Positions 54,987 to 64,000 of a stretch of 64,000 nt of DNA are shown one piece after another. The notes under the pieces are model-generated. The model worked only from the letters and a program-made list of their open reading frames with translations. It was not told the DNA's origin and searched no databases. The position numbers were made by a program, and so were the translations under genes. The DNA is taken from positions 1 to 64,000 of the forward strand of contig JAIUPE010000001.1 in assembly GCA_020160875.1 (NCBI GenBank). The letters are read 5' to 3'. This DNA is from Pseudomonadota bacterium. Lineage in GTDB: Bacteria; Pseudomonadota; Alphaproteobacteria; Rhodospirillales; Rhodospirillaceae. Each line of letters starts with the position of its first letter. The first letter of the stretch is position 1.

Positions 54987-56507
54987 TCATTCCACCAAAG
55001 TAGAGCGACCCGGTAACACGCGTCGATAGGAGAGCGCTTCGGCAATATGGCTGCGCTTGATGTTCTCCGTCTGCTCCAAGTCGGCGATTGTGCGGGCGAC
55101 GCGTAAAATGCGGTGATACCCGCGTGCCGATAGTTTCATCTTCTCGGCCGCTTGCGTGAGAAGCGCGCGGCCATCTGTATCCGGGGCGGCAATGGTTTCA
55201 AGAAGGTCGCCATCCGCCTCTGCGTTGCAGGCTGGACGGCCGTTGTAGCGGGCGTCCTGTAACGCACGCGCCGCGGCAACGCGCCGTGCGACGCTTTCGC
55301 TGCGCTCGCCCGACGCTGGCGCAGAGAGATCCAAGGGATCGACCGCCGGCACGTCCACATGCAGGTCGATACGGTCGAACATCGGGCCGGAAATCCTGTT
55401 CTGGTAATCGGCCGCGCACTTGGGCGCTTTTCCACAAGCGAGTTGCGCATCGTCGAGATGACCGCACCGGCACGGGTTCATCGCGGCCACAAGTTGGAAG
55501 CGTGCCGGATAATTCACATGCGCGTTGGCGCGCGCGATCAACACGCGCCCGGTCTCGAGTGGTTGACGCATGGCTTCAAGGCTTTGGCGGGAGAATTCCG
55601 GAAGCTCGTCCAGGAACAGGACGCCGCGGTGCGCCAACGAGATCTCGCCCGGACGCGCCTTCAGGCCCCCGCCCACCAGCGATGGGGTCGAGGCAGAATG
55701 ATGGGGATCGCGGAACGGACGGCGGCGCAGGATCGTACCGCCCTCGAGTTGACCGGCCACCGAATGGATCATGCTGACTTCGAGCGCCTCGGTGGCCGAC
55801 AGAGGGGGGAGCAAGCCCGGCAGGCGGCTCGCCAGCAGCGATTTCCCCGAACCCGGAGGCCCAATCATCAGCAAGTTGTGCCCCCCCGCCGCTGCGATCT
55901 CCAGCGCGCGCTTGGCCGTCTCCTGACCTTTCACGTCCTTGAGGTCCAGAAAGGGCGTGTCGGCGCGTGGCGCAGCGGGCGCTGCGACACTCAACACAGA
56001 GACGCCCTTAAAGTGGTTGATCAGCTGCAACAGCGTTTGCGGGGCGAGCACATCGGCGCCGCCAGCCCAGGCCGCTTCGCCGCCTTGGGATCCGGGACAA
56101 ATCAGTCCCCGTCCATTCGCGTTGGCGGCGATCGCAGCGGGCAGCACGCCCGCCACGGCGGCGATGGATCCGTCGAGGCCGAGTTCACCAAGGGCGGTAT
56201 AGTTGCCCAACTCCTCGACGCCGACAACGCCCATAGCGACAAGCACGCCGAGCGCGATCGGCAGGTCGAAGTGGCTTCCCTCCTTCTGCACATCGGCGGG
56301 CGCGAGATTGACGGTGATGCGCTTGGCTGGCAGCGCGAGGCCGATGGCATTCAGTGCCGCGCGCACGCGTTCACGGGATTCGCCGACAGCCTTGTCGGGA
56401 AGTCCGACGACACTAAACGTGGGAAGACCGCTCGATATCGCAACCTGGACCTCGATGGGCAGCACATCGATCCCAGAAAAAGCCACTGTACTGATATGCG
56501 CAACCAT
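54987..56507 (-). CDS. YifB/ComM-family Mg-chelatase-like AAA+ ATPase
   Basis: 506 residues with an N-terminal Lon-protease-like domain (about 20-145) and an AAA+ ATPase with Walker A GPPGSGKS (about 217-224), FLDELPEFSR as Walker B, and a C-terminal helical region. ComM helicase promotes branch migration in natural transformation in competent bacteria; outside those the role is not established. The ATG giving MVAHIST was chosen over an upstream one. It is divergent from the GSCFA gene. Confidence 0.93.
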   Translation of the reverse strand: MVAHISTVAFSGIDVLPIEVQVAISSGLPTFSVVGLPDKAVGESRERVRAALNAIGLALPAKRITVNLAPADVQKEGSHFDLPIALGVLVAMGVVGVEELGNYTALGELGLDGSIAAVAGVLPAAIAANANGRGLICPGSQGGEAAWAGGADVLAPQTLLQLINHFKGVSVLSVAAPAAPRADTPFLDLKDVKGQETAKRALEIAAAGGHNLLMIGPPGSGKSLLASRLPGLLPPLSATEALEVSMIHSVAGQLEGGTILRRRPFRDPHHSASTPSLVGGGLKARPGEISLAHRGVLFLDELPEFSRQSLEAMRQPLETGRVLIARANAHVNYPARFQLVAAMNPCRCGHLDDAQLACGKAPKCAADYQNRISGPMFDRIDLHVDVPAVDPLDLSAPASGERSESVARRVAAARALQDARYNGRPACNAEADGDLLETIAAPDTDGRALLTQAAEKMKLSARGYHRILRVARTIADLEQTENIKRSHIAEALSYRRVLPGRSTLVE

Positions 56508-56654
56508 CGGCCCCCCAGCGGGCACCGACTATAACCGCGATTATCGGGGGTTAGAATGTAAAAGCATAAGCGCGCGAACCTGCAAATGGCCCCTGGCGAT
56601 CCACCGGCGAACCTGATTTTATCGGCCTCACTTCGAGTTTCCACGAGGACCGTT

Positions 56655-57491
56655 ATGGCCAATTCGTATCCCTCAGAAGCGCATGAATTCGCGGACCTGC
56701 GCGCCACGATCGAAACGTACGTGTTGCCGAGCTTCGCGCCGCCGGCGCCGTTTTTGCCGAGAGACTCGAATGTTTTCACCATCGGCTCGTGCTTCGCGCA
56801 AACGATCCACGATGCGCTGAAGGTTGCGGGCATCAATAGCCGTCACCTGATGCTGGCCGAGGCCGTCAACACGCCGCCTTGCGCCCTCCTGCTGCTCGAG
56901 CGTCTGCGCGGCAAGGAAGCGAAAACGGTTGGGCACTTCATCGAGGACCGGATTATCAATCCCGCGAAGATGTTCGAGCTGCGCAGCTATTTGCCCACGG
57001 CGTCGGCATTCATCCTGACGTTAGGAGTCGCGTTGCAGCCGTTCCATGAGGATGGTTTGCCGATCATTCATGTCACGAAATCGACGGTAGGGCCGAAATG
57101 GCGCACCCTGGGCGACAGCTTCCATATGCTGACCGTCGATGAAATTCGTTCTTATATCGAGAAATCGATCGAATCCATTCGCGCGATCCGCCCCGATCTC
57201 CCGGTCATACTCACGCTTTCGCCGATCCCGCTGATGAGTTCCGTCAATCACCCCGCGCCGGTGGTCCAGGACTGCATTTCCAAAAGCAACATCCGGGCGG
57301 CCATCGCCATGACGATGGAGGAGCAGATTCCAGGTGTTTATTACTGGCCGTCCTTCGAGATCGTGAGATGGCTCGGAGGACATGTCGGCCCGTTCTTCGG
57401 GATCGAAGAGCAAGATCAGCGCCATGTGGCGCCCTCCTGCGTGAAGCTGATCACGGACCTGTTTATCGATCACTATTTCCTGCCGACGTAA
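56655..57491 (+). CDS. GSCFA-domain protein
   Basis: 278 residues with the family-defining GSCFA motif (44-48, FTIGSCFAQTIH). The GSCFA family is related to SGNH/GDSL hydrolases; function unknown. A matching C-terminal SCVKLITDLFIDHYF tail is present. It starts at ATG 56655, preceded by GAGG. No functional partner is evident among yifB and mscS. Confidence 0.85.
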   Translation: MANSYPSEAHEFADLRATIETYVLPSFAPPAPFLPRDSNVFTIGSCFAQTIHDALKVAGINSRHLMLAEAVNTPPCALLLLERLRGKEAKTVGHFIEDRIINPAKMFELRSYLPTASAFILTLGVALQPFHEDGLPIIHVTKSTVGPKWRTLGDSFHMLTVDEIRSYIEKSIESIRAIRPDLPVILTLSPIPLMSSVNHPAPVVQDCISKSNIRAAIAMTMEEQIPGVYYWPSFEIVRWLGGHVGPFFGIEEQDQRHVAPSCVKLITDLFIDHYFLPT

Positions 57492-57608
57492 GCGCGCGCG
57501 GGTCGCTTCGCGCGCGCCGCCGCCGGGTACGAATCCGCGAGCCGGCTTTGTTCTCGGGCGCTCAACCGCAGGTCAAGATCAGCAACGCCCCAGGCACGAC
57601 GCCGCTCG

Positions 57609-58478
57609 CTAGACAACCGGCGGGGGCGGGATGTTCAGAAGCGCTTTGCGCTGCGCGAAAGACATGGTGATTCCCTTTTTATCGAAGGCGTCTTTCACGG
57701 CGCGGTTCAGGTCGAACTGTACGCTCTGCACGTTGGCGATGGCCGTCCAAACCTGCACGAGGATGGTGATCCCGGTGTCGGCGAACGAAGCAAGGCCGAT
57801 TTGCGGCGGCGGGCTCTCGAGCACGCGCTCGTCGCGAGCGACGATCTCGTGAACGATCTTCAACGCAAGCGTGGCATCGTCCACATAGGACAGGAGCAGC
57901 TTGATCTCCACGCGCCGTGTCGCATTGCGGGTGAAGTTCTTCATCATGCCGCTCCAGATCAAACCATTTGGCACAACCACATGAACATTGTCTGCAGTAT
58001 CAATCTCGGTCACGAACAAGGTGATGGAGCGAACCGTGCCGGTTACACCACCCGCCTCGATGGCATCGCCCACACGAAAGGGGCGGAAAAACACAAGCAG
58101 AAGACCCGAGGCCACATGACTGAGGGTGCCCTGTAGCGCAAGGCCAATCGCTAAACCGGCCGCGCCGAGAACGGCGACGAAGCTTGTGGTCTGGATGCCG
58201 AAGCTACCGAGCACCGAGATCAGCGTGAAGACGACGATGAGGTACTTGGCGCCGGAGGCTGCGAACATCGTGATGGTCGGATCGATGCGCATTGAACGCA
58301 CGCCCGCCCGGTGAATGGCGCGGTGTACCGCGTTGGCGACCGCCCATCCGATGAACAGGGTGATGAACGCGCCGATGACACGCAGGCCATAGGTCGTGAC
58401 CACGGCCAACATGTTATCGATGGAGTTAAGAAGGTGCCGCTCGATCTGATCGGGGTTTAGTTGGGTGACATTTTCCAT
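57609..58478 (-). CDS. Small-conductance mechanosensitive channel (MscS family)
   Basis: 289 residues: three membrane helices (about 25-50, 70-95, and the pore helix 98-125 with AVLGAAGLAIGLALQGTLSHVASGLL), a beta domain (about 130-180) and a cytosolic cage. It releases osmolytes on hypo-osmotic shock. It ends with IPPPPVV. It is 8 bp downstream of gshB on the same strand, so probably cotranscribed. Confidence 0.93.
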   Translation of the reverse strand: MENVTQLNPDQIERHLLNSIDNMLAVVTTYGLRVIGAFITLFIGWAVANAVHRAIHRAGVRSMRIDPTITMFAASGAKYLIVVFTLISVLGSFGIQTTSFVAVLGAAGLAIGLALQGTLSHVASGLLLVFFRPFRVGDAIEAGGVTGTVRSITLFVTEIDTADNVHVVVPNGLIWSGMMKNFTRNATRRVEIKLLLSYVDDATLALKIVHEIVARDERVLESPPPQIGLASFADTGITILVQVWTAIANVQSVQFDLNRAVKDAFDKKGITMSFAQRKALLNIPPPPVV

Positions 58479-58486
58479 GACTTAGC

Positions 58487-59425
58487 CTACAGCCGTGCTT
58501 CGATCGCGTCCCAAACATCCGCTTCCAATGATGCGCCATTGAAGCGGTTGATCTCTTGGATCCCCGTCGGAGACGTGACGTTGATCTCCGTCAGGTAATC
58601 ACCAATGACGTCGATGCCGACAAAAATCAGGCCGCGCTCGCGCAAGGCCGGTCCGATGATCTCGCAAATTTCATGCTCACGTTTGGTCAGCTCGGTTTTT
58701 TCTGGCCGGCCGCCCACATGCATGTTCGAACGTGCTTCGCCCGCCGCCGGGACGCGGTTTATGGCGCCGGCGGCTTTCCCATCGATGAGGATGATGCGTT
58801 TGTCGCCCTTGCGTACTTCCGGCACGTAGCGCTGCACGATCACCGGCTCGCGCCAGGTGGTGGTAAACATCTCCAGAAGCGCGCCGAGGTTCTCGTCGTC
58901 CGGGCGGATGTGGAACACACCCGCGCCGCCGTTGCCGTACAGCGGTTTGATGATGATGTCCTTGTGGTCGCGGCGGAAGGCGCGGATTTCCTCGACATCG
59001 GCCGAGATCAGGGTCGGAGGCATCACGCCCTCGAAATGCGTGACGAACAATTTCTCCGGCGCGTTGCGCACATGCACGGGATCGTTCACCACCAGCGTCT
59101 TGGGGTGGATATGCTCCAAGACATGGGTCGCAGTGATATAGGCCATATCGAACGGCGGATCCTGGCGCATCAACACGACTTTCATGGTCCGCAGGTCCAG
59201 TTCCTGCTCGGGGCCCAGGTCGTAGTGTTTGCCGAGCTCACGGCGCACCGTGAGGGTCCGCGCGCGCGCGATCACACGGCCTTCGCGGAACGACAGCTTG
59301 CGGGGTAGATAGTGGTACAGCGTGTGGCCCCGCTTCTGCGCCTCGAGCGCCAGCACGAAAGTGGAGTCCGCGTTGATGTTGATGGACTCGATCGGGTCCA
59401 TCTGGATGGCGACTTGAAGTGTCAT
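58487..59425 (-). CDS. gshB: Glutathione synthetase
   Basis: ATP-grasp ligase joining gamma-Glu-Cys and Gly. The 312 residues have [19 protein letters not shown] at the N-terminus, [17 protein letters not shown] as ATP-binding loop, and [15 protein letters not shown] as metal-binding C-terminal motif. It follows a SirB1-like gene. The order rsmI-yraN-(sirB1)-gshB is common in alphaproteobacteria. Confidence 0.97.
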   Translation of the reverse strand: MTLQVAIQMDPIESININADSTFVLALEAQKRGHTLYHYLPRKLSFREGRVIARARTLTVRRELGKHYDLGPEQELDLRTMKVVLMRQDPPFDMAYITATHVLEHIHPKTLVVNDPVHVRNAPEKLFVTHFEGVMPPTLISADVEEIRAFRRDHKDIIIKPLYGNGGAGVFHIRPDDENLGALLEMFTTTWREPVIVQRYVPEVRKGDKRIILIDGKAAGAINRVPAAGEARSNMHVGGRPEKTELTKREHEICEIIGPALRERGLIFVGIDVIGDYLTEINVTSPTGIQEINRFNGASLEADVWDAIEARL

Positions 59426-59476
59426 TGTCCCTCGGGCTGCCGGTTTAGGCTCGGCGAATTGTGCAAGGACACTCTT

Positions 59477-60328
59477 TTAATGCAAGCGCTCGCGCAGTTC
59501 CTCAATAACTTGTGCGATCTTGCGGCGATCGGCGCCTTCTGGGGTCCGCGAAACGAAGCCTTCGAAGGCCTCGACGGCGTGTTTCAGGTGCCCCAGGCGC
59601 ATATGCATGACCCCCGCCTCACGCCACAAGGACGCGTTCTCGGGGTCCAGCATCTGCATGGCTTCCACGGCTTCCAGGGCGCCCGCGATTTCGTTGAGCT
59701 CCATGCGCCGGGTCTTCACATTATTCTGCAGCCGGACCAGTACGTCGCGGTTCGAAACGGGCCGGTAATGGCTGGAATCGAGCTCCACCGCCGTGCCACG
59801 CACCAGCTTGAGGAGTTCTCGCAGCGCCCGGCTTTCCATGACGCGGCCATTGTAGAACGGATCGATGATGGCGCGCCGTCCGTCGCGGCTTTCAAGCCGG
59901 ACCAGAAAATGACCTGGGAAGTTCAGGCCGGCCGCGACCCAGCCCTGGGCGCGCGCGGCGGCGAGATAAAGAATGCCGAGGGAGACGGGAAGCCCGCGGC
60001 GGCGCTCGATCACGCGCATCATATTGGCGTTGTCGAGATCGTTGTAATTCTCTTCATCGCCGACATAGTTGAAATCGCGCGCGATCACGTTCGACAGCAC
60101 CTCGGCCATCTCCTCCGGGCCTGGGTTGTCGACATCGAATCCGGACTCGAGCATCGCAACATGCACCGCTTCGGCCAGCTCGCGCACATGATCGCGGTAG
60201 ATCTTGAGGTCGGTGGAGGGATGATCGAACGACGCGAGCACGAGCGCGATATCGGCAATATCGATCGCCTCGTCCACCTGGGACGAGACGTGTCCGAGCG
60301 CCGCCTTGATGGTCGCCGTGCTAGCCAT
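59477..60328 (-). CDS. SirB1-family transglutaminase-like / TPR protein
   Basis: 283 residues with a transglutaminase-like fold (about 30-195; RRRGLPVSLGILYLAAARAQGWVAAGLNFPGHFLV) and C-terminal TPR-like helices (about 205-280, VEAMQMLDPENASLWREAGVMHMRLGHL). The catalytic Cys of true transglutaminases is replaced by Ser-Leu-Gly, so enzymatic activity is doubtful. It lies between yraN and gshB. Function unknown. Confidence 0.85.
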   Translation of the reverse strand: MASTATIKAALGHVSSQVDEAIDIADIALVLASFDHPSTDLKIYRDHVRELAEAVHVAMLESGFDVDNPGPEEMAEVLSNVIARDFNYVGDEENYNDLDNANMMRVIERRRGLPVSLGILYLAAARAQGWVAAGLNFPGHFLVRLESRDGRRAIIDPFYNGRVMESRALRELLKLVRGTAVELDSSHYRPVSNRDVLVRLQNNVKTRRMELNEIAGALEAVEAMQMLDPENASLWREAGVMHMRLGHLKHAVEAFEGFVSRTPEGADRRKIAQVIEELRERLH

Positions 60329-60372
60329 ACACGAGACCTAACGCGATTCGGGATCGCTTTCTACTCGGGTTA

Positions 60373-60747
60373 TTATGGACGCCAGGCGTCGATCAGATGA
60401 ACAGGTAAAAAGCCACTGACCGTCATGACGTCAAACCGGACGTCACAGGCATCGCCGCCCGGAAACCGCGCGATGAAAATTTCGGCGGCGCGCGCGATGC
60501 GGGCGCGCTGGGCCACAGTGACCGCTTCCAACGCGGCCGTTTCGCTCGTGCGCGCTTTTACTTCGATAAAGGCGACGACTTTGCCGCGTTTGGCGACGAT
60601 GTCGATTTCGCCCACCCCGAGCCCGCGTTTGCCCGCGAGCCGGCGTTCCAGGATACGCCAACCGCGGAGCCGCAAACTCCATACGCATAAACTTTCGGCG
60701 AACCGCCCGCGGCGCTCAGCCTCAAGGCGTGCGTTAAGAGCGGCCAT
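60373..60747 (-). CDS. YraN/UPF0102 endonuclease-like protein
   Basis: 124 residues with a PD-(D/E)XK-type core: GEIDIVAKRG (Glu47, Asp49) and FIEVKARTS (Glu62, Lys64). The family is a predicted Holliday-junction-resolvase-like nuclease; function unproved. It overlaps rsmI by 14 bp. Start placed at the ATG giving MAALNARLEA. Confidence 0.9.
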   Translation of the reverse strand: MAALNARLEAERRGRFAESLCVWSLRLRGWRILERRLAGKRGLGVGEIDIVAKRGKVVAFIEVKARTSETAALEAVTVAQRARIARAAEIFIARFPGGDACDVRFDVMTVSGFLPVHLIDAWRP

Positions 60748-61660
60748 CTTTACTGATCTCGAGCGCGCGCTGGTAGATCCGCCGGCGCGGCTCTTGAAAC
60801 GCCTCGGCCACCACATCGGCGGCATCGCGCACGGTCATGGTCGCGAGCGCCGCGCGCAACGCGGCATCGAGATCCTCGGCGGAGGTCACCGTATCCGGAG
60901 CGCCGCCGATCACGAGCACGATTTCGCCTTTCGGCGGGCCTTCGGCCGCGTAGAATATTTCGAGTTCGGCGAGCGTGCCGCGGCGCACCTCTTCATACAG
61001 CTTGGTCATTTCGCGGCAGACCGCGGCCGGCCGTGGTCCTAGAACCGCGCTTAAATCCGCAAGAGCCTCGGGTAGGCGCTGCGCGGATTCATAAAAGACG
61101 AGCGTCGCCTTCAGGTCCTTGAGGTTCATGATCTCGCCGCGCCGCGCGCCGGATTTCTGCGGCAGGAAGCCGGCGAACATCACCCGGTCCGTGGGGAGGC
61201 CCGCGACGACCAGTCCGGCGAGCAGCGCCGAGGGGCCAGGAATTGGAATCACCGGGATTCCCGCATCCGCGCAGGCCCGCACCAGTTTGTAGCCGGGGTC
61301 CGAGATCAGTGGGGTGCCGGCGTCGCTGACGAGCGCGACGTGCTCGCCGGCCTGAAGCTGCGCCAGCAGTTTTGGCCGCGCCTGTTCGGCGTTGTGGTCG
61401 TGGTACGGGATCATGGACGTCGCGATCCCAAAGCGGTGAAGGAGCGCCCCGGTCACGCGGGTGTCCTCGCATGCGATCACATTGGCGCCCCGCAACACTG
61501 TAAGGGCGCGCGCCGTTATGTCATTTAGGTTCCCGATGGGTGTTGCGACCACATAAAGGCCTGGATTCAGGGTTACCCCAGCCGTAGGTTCGGCCCCGGA
61601 CGATAGGGCCGGTTCACCCGCTTTCTGATGTGAGGACTCGTTTCGTGTCATTGAAGCCAT
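60734..61660 (-). CDS. rsmI: 16S rRNA 2'-O-ribose C1402 methyltransferase RsmI
   Basis: 308 residues of the tetrapyrrole-methylase fold: LYVVATPIGNLNDITARAL, HDHNAEQ, LVSDAGTPLISDPGYKLV, and GEIVLVIGG near the end of the core. It modifies C1402 with RsmH. The start at 61660 or 61651 falls inside the first codons of the divergent lpoA-like gene, so the 5' ends overlap by up to 16 bp. E. coli has the same divergent pair (rsmI / lpoA). Confidence 0.95.
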   Translation of the reverse strand: MASMTRNESSHQKAGEPALSSGAEPTAGVTLNPGLYVVATPIGNLNDITARALTVLRGANVIACEDTRVTGALLHRFGIATSMIPYHDHNAEQARPKLLAQLQAGEHVALVSDAGTPLISDPGYKLVRACADAGIPVIPIPGPSALLAGLVVAGLPTDRVMFAGFLPQKSGARRGEIMNLKDLKATLVFYESAQRLPEALADLSAVLGPRPAAVCREMTKLYEEVRRGTLAELEIFYAAEGPPKGEIVLVIGGAPDTVTSAEDLDAALRAALATMTVRDAADVVAEAFQEPRRRIYQRALEISKDGRS

Positions 61661-63045
61661 TCTTCTTCGCCACCGTTCTTGCCGCAGGCCTTCTGGCCGG
61701 CTGCGCCGGTGGTGCGCCGACACCCTCGCAGACTCCGCCCGCCGCTGCCAGAGCTTCGGGTGCGCCGACCTCGACATTGAACGCGCCGGCCGATCGGCGC
61801 GGCGTGTTGCCGCGCAACCAGCTGATCCTGGGTCTTGGCGGCGATCTGAACCCCCAGCCGCCCGTCGCCGGTGGCCCGATGTCCCAGCGACCCGTGCCGG
61901 ACGCCAATGGTCTGGTACGCGTGGCGTTGCTCGCGCCGCTGACGGGCCCGTCATCGCCCGTGGGCCAGGCCCTGCTCAATGCCGCCGAGATGGCGCTGTT
62001 CGATGTGGCCGATGAACGCTTTGTTCTGCAGGCTTACGACACCGGCGGTACGCCGGAAGGGGCGACCGAAGCCGCGCAGCGCGCCCTGTCACACGGTGCG
62101 CAACTCATCCTCGGTCCCCTCTTCTCGGCCGAAGCACACGCCATCGCGCCGACCGCCGATGCTGCCGGCGTCAACATCGTTGCCTTCTCCACCGATCCTA
62201 CCATCGCGGGCGGGCGTGTGTTCGTGCTGGGGTTTCTTGTCCAGGAACAAGTCCGTCAGATGATCGCCTACGCGCGCGCGCAGGGCCTGACGCGCTTTGC
62301 CGTGCTCGCACCGGAGTCCGACTATGGCCGCGCGGTGGTCGAGGCGTTCAACCGCTATGTGCCTGCCGGCGGCGGCCAAGTGACGAATGTTGCCTACTAT
62401 AATGCCGATGGCACCAATCTAAATGACGTGGTGCGCGATCTCGCCGCCTACGATCGGCGCAAACAAGCTTTGGAAGCGCAAAAGGCCGAACTCGCTGGCA
62501 AGGAAGACGAGATTTCGCAGCTCGCCCTCGAACGTCTCAGTCGCCTCGAGACCGTCGGTGAAGTCGACTTCGATGCGGTATTGCTGCCCGACCAAGGCGC
62601 GCGTCTCACACAAGCCGCGACGCTGCTGCCGTTTTACGACATCGATTCGGGCCGTGTGCAGCTGCTGGGTACGATGCTGTGGAATACGCCGGGGCTCGGA
62701 CGTGAGCCGGTGATGGTGGGCGGCGTTTATCCCGCCCCGCCGCAGGAATCGAACCGCCAGTTCTTCGTGCGCTATCGCGAGTTGTTCGGCCGCGCGGCGC
62801 CCGGCATCGCCAGCCACGGTTATGACGCGGTCGCCCTCGCGGCCGTGCTCGCCCGCGGCGATTATCCGCAGCCGTTCTCGGCCGAAGCCATTACCAATCC
62901 GTCGGGTTTCGCTGGCGTCGACGGGATCTTCCGTTTCCTGCCGAACGGCCTCTCGCAGCGCGGCTTCGCGATCATGCAGGTGACGCGTGAAGGCGCCACC
63001 GAGATCGAGAAAGCGCCGGCGACCTTCGAGGCGCCGGCGTCTTAA
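61645..63045 (+). CDS. Penicillin-binding-protein activator LpoA-like lipoprotein (LppC)
   Basis: 466 residues: lipoprotein signal with lipobox LLAGC, a Pro/Ala/Thr-rich spacer, then a type I periplasmic-binding fold (about 85-440) with VALLAPLTGPSSPVGQALLN, VNIVAFSTDPTIAGG and RYRELFGRAAPGIASHGYDAVAL. In E. coli LpoA activates PBP1A; here only the domain with no TPR region is present. The GTG at 61645 has GAGG eight bases upstream. It overlaps the divergent rsmI start. Confidence 0.88.
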   Translation: MSLKPFFFATVLAAGLLAGCAGGAPTPSQTPPAAARASGAPTSTLNAPADRRGVLPRNQLILGLGGDLNPQPPVAGGPMSQRPVPDANGLVRVALLAPLTGPSSPVGQALLNAAEMALFDVADERFVLQAYDTGGTPEGATEAAQRALSHGAQLILGPLFSAEAHAIAPTADAAGVNIVAFSTDPTIAGGRVFVLGFLVQEQVRQMIAYARAQGLTRFAVLAPESDYGRAVVEAFNRYVPAGGGQVTNVAYYNADGTNLNDVVRDLAAYDRRKQALEAQKAELAGKEDEISQLALERLSRLETVGEVDFDAVLLPDQGARLTQAATLLPFYDIDSGRVQLLGTMLWNTPGLGREPVMVGGVYPAPPQESNRQFFVRYRELFGRAAPGIASHGYDAVALAAVLARGDYPQPFSAEAITNPSGFAGVDGIFRFLPNGLSQRGFAIMQVTREGATEIEKAPATFEAPAS

Positions 63046-63055
63046 GCAAATCTGC

Positions 63056-63790
63056 TTACGGCGTTCCGGCGACAGGAGCAGCCTGCGCCGGGTACGCGTT
63101 CTTGGACAGAATATCCTTCAGGTTCGTCGCAGCGCCCAGTTGATTGCGTTGTACGATCGCGGTGGGGTTGTCGTTGCCCACGCCGTACACGGCCGCGTTC
63201 CAATCCCGGCGCGGCTTGATGACGGCACCTTCGAACGCGCCGCCCGCGAACAATCCCTTGCTTTGTGAATAGGCGACGATGTCCTTGCCGACGTGCGTCG
63301 TGGTGGCCGCTTCCGCGCCGACGCCCAGGGTGCCAAGCGTCATGCCGACGTTGGCGCCGATCTTGAATTCATCGTCGAGCACGGCGCTGAGGCCCTTCTC
63401 GGTCAGGATCATGAACACGACCGAGGCCGAATTCATGCCAGCTTGCAGGCCCAATGAGCCGGCGGTCATACGATAGAAAGCCGGATCGCCGAAATCGCCT
63501 TCGGGCTGACGCTTCAGCAGAACGCCATCTCCGTAAGCGCCACCGACAATGAACCCGAGCTTGTAATAGGACGGGATGATGAGCACGCCTTTGCTCCGCT
63601 GCAAAAGGTCGTCCATGTCGCCGGAGTTCTTCAGCTCTTCGCGCACTCGCGTCAGCGTGATCGCGGCTTCGTCCAGAATGTGGCGTGCGTCGAGTACGTC
63701 GTCTGCTTTCGCGACGCCGCTCATGGCGGTGCTCGCGGCCAGGGTCGCCATCAGGAAACTTGCCTGCCGGCGGGAAATGGGTTTTGTCAT
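63056..63790 (-). CDS. SYLF/YSC84-domain protein with signal peptide
   Basis: 244 residues: a probable Tat-like or Sec signal (ISRRQASFLMATLAASTAMSG) and a SYLF (YSC84) domain with GVLIIPSYYKLGFIVGG, GSLGLQAGMNSA, and GAEAATTTH. SYLF domains bind lipid (phosphoinositides in eukaryotes); the bacterial role is unknown. The Arg-Arg near the N-terminus with SRRQAS suggests Tat export. Convergent with the lpoA-like gene, 10 bp apart. Confidence 0.88.
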   Translation of the reverse strand: MTKPISRRQASFLMATLAASTAMSGVAKADDVLDARHILDEAAITLTRVREELKNSGDMDDLLQRSKGVLIIPSYYKLGFIVGGAYGDGVLLKRQPEGDFGDPAFYRMTAGSLGLQAGMNSASVVFMILTEKGLSAVLDDEFKIGANVGMTLGTLGVGAEAATTTHVGKDIVAYSQSKGLFAGGAFEGAVIKPRRDWNAAVYGVGNDNPTAIVQRNQLGAATNLKDILSKNAYPAQAAPVAGTP

Positions 63791-63888
63791 CGTGGCCTCC
63801 GTTGATGGGGCGAGTGTTGCGGCGAAGTGCGCCTGAAGTAAGGCAGCGGTCGCAAAGCCGTTACAGACTTCGTAAAAGAATAAACGCG

Positions 63889-64000
63889 TTAACGAATGCC
63901 ACGCGCGAGTGCGTCGATATAGCGGCCCTGGAACAACGTGATGCCGAGCTGCTGGCCGACCTTCACCGCCGCTTCGGAGTCGCAGCGCGCAAGAATGGTA
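63889..64000 (-). CDS. C-terminal end of a possible EAL-domain protein (5' part outside window)
   Basis: Only the last 37 codons are visible, ending ILARCDSEAAVKVGQQLGI then TLFQGRYIDALARGIR. The pattern GQQLGITLFQGRYID resembles the C-terminal part of EAL (c-di-GMP phosphodiesterase) domains. The segment is too short to be sure, and the catalytic region lies outside the window. Confidence 0.35.
   Translation of the reverse strand, partial: TILARCDSEAAVKVGQQLGITLFQGRYIDALARGIR

Overview
This window is a chromosomal, origin-proximal segment of an alphaproteobacterium. The evidence is the gene order ppsR-maf-aroE-coaE-dnaQ / secB on one side and rho ... mnmE-mnmG-rsmG-parA-parB-holA-lptE-leuS on the other, which resembles the neighbourhood of the Caulobacter origin. 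Other alphaproteobacterial signs are hrcA-grpE divergent from rph, an HslV with a long propeptide, and clustered GANTC (CcrM-type) sites. No tRNA, rRNA, CRISPR array, insertion sequence or prophage gene was recognised. The content is dense housekeeping DNA with high GC and few long gaps; the genus cannot be fixed from the sequence alone.

Layout. 1-6.8 kb: heat-shock block dnaJ (partial), dnaK, alkB, a periplasmic sorbosone-dehydrogenase-like protein with a tiny coupled membrane ORF, grpE and hrcA. 6.9-13.4 kb: rph, rdgB, hemW, an aminotransferase (probable dapC) and ftsK. 13.4-17.2 kb: lolA, a candidate small RNA, xthA and hslVU behind a sigma32-like promoter. 17.2-25.0 kb, mostly leftward: smr, an unknown membrane protein, mltA, a Tim44-like gene, secB (rightward), then the tightly overlapping dnaQ-coaE-aroE-maf-ppsR operon. 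25.04-25.70 kb: an AT-rich, gene-free region with six GANTC sites and DnaA-box-like sequences, the probable oriC. 25.7-32.2 kb: rho, qor, ogt, a DUF255 protein, a DUF6489 protein and mnmE. 32.3-36.6 kb: mnmG, rsmG carrying two perfect parS sites, parA and parB. 36.7-42.1 kb: a histidine phosphatase, holA, lptE, leuS and a DUF3576 lipoprotein. 42.4-49.1 kb: envelope proteins (two porins, one small barrel), rimB-rimK, and a thiE-like gene facing the PLP protein yggS. 49.1-54.9 kb: cytochrome b561 and a c-type cytochrome, an L,D-transpeptidase, ribA, an orphan OmpR-type regulator, an XRE regulator, and an isolated hisE-HIT pair. 55-64 kb: yifB, a GSCFA protein, and a leftward rsmI-yraN-sirB1-gshB-mscS cluster divergent from an lpoA-like lipoprotein, then a SYLF protein and the tail of a possible EAL protein.

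How it fits together. parS, ParA and ParB lie about 9 kb from the putative origin, as expected for an origin segregation module. Chaperone and protease genes carry recognisable heat-shock promoters and HrcA is present. The strongest non-coding signals are the origin, the two parS sites translated inside rsmG, a candidate sRNA of about 110 nt with C-rich loops upstream of xthA, a small family of intergenic palindromes, a perfect DnaA box just before mnmG, and a perfect FNR/FixK-type box upstream of hisE.
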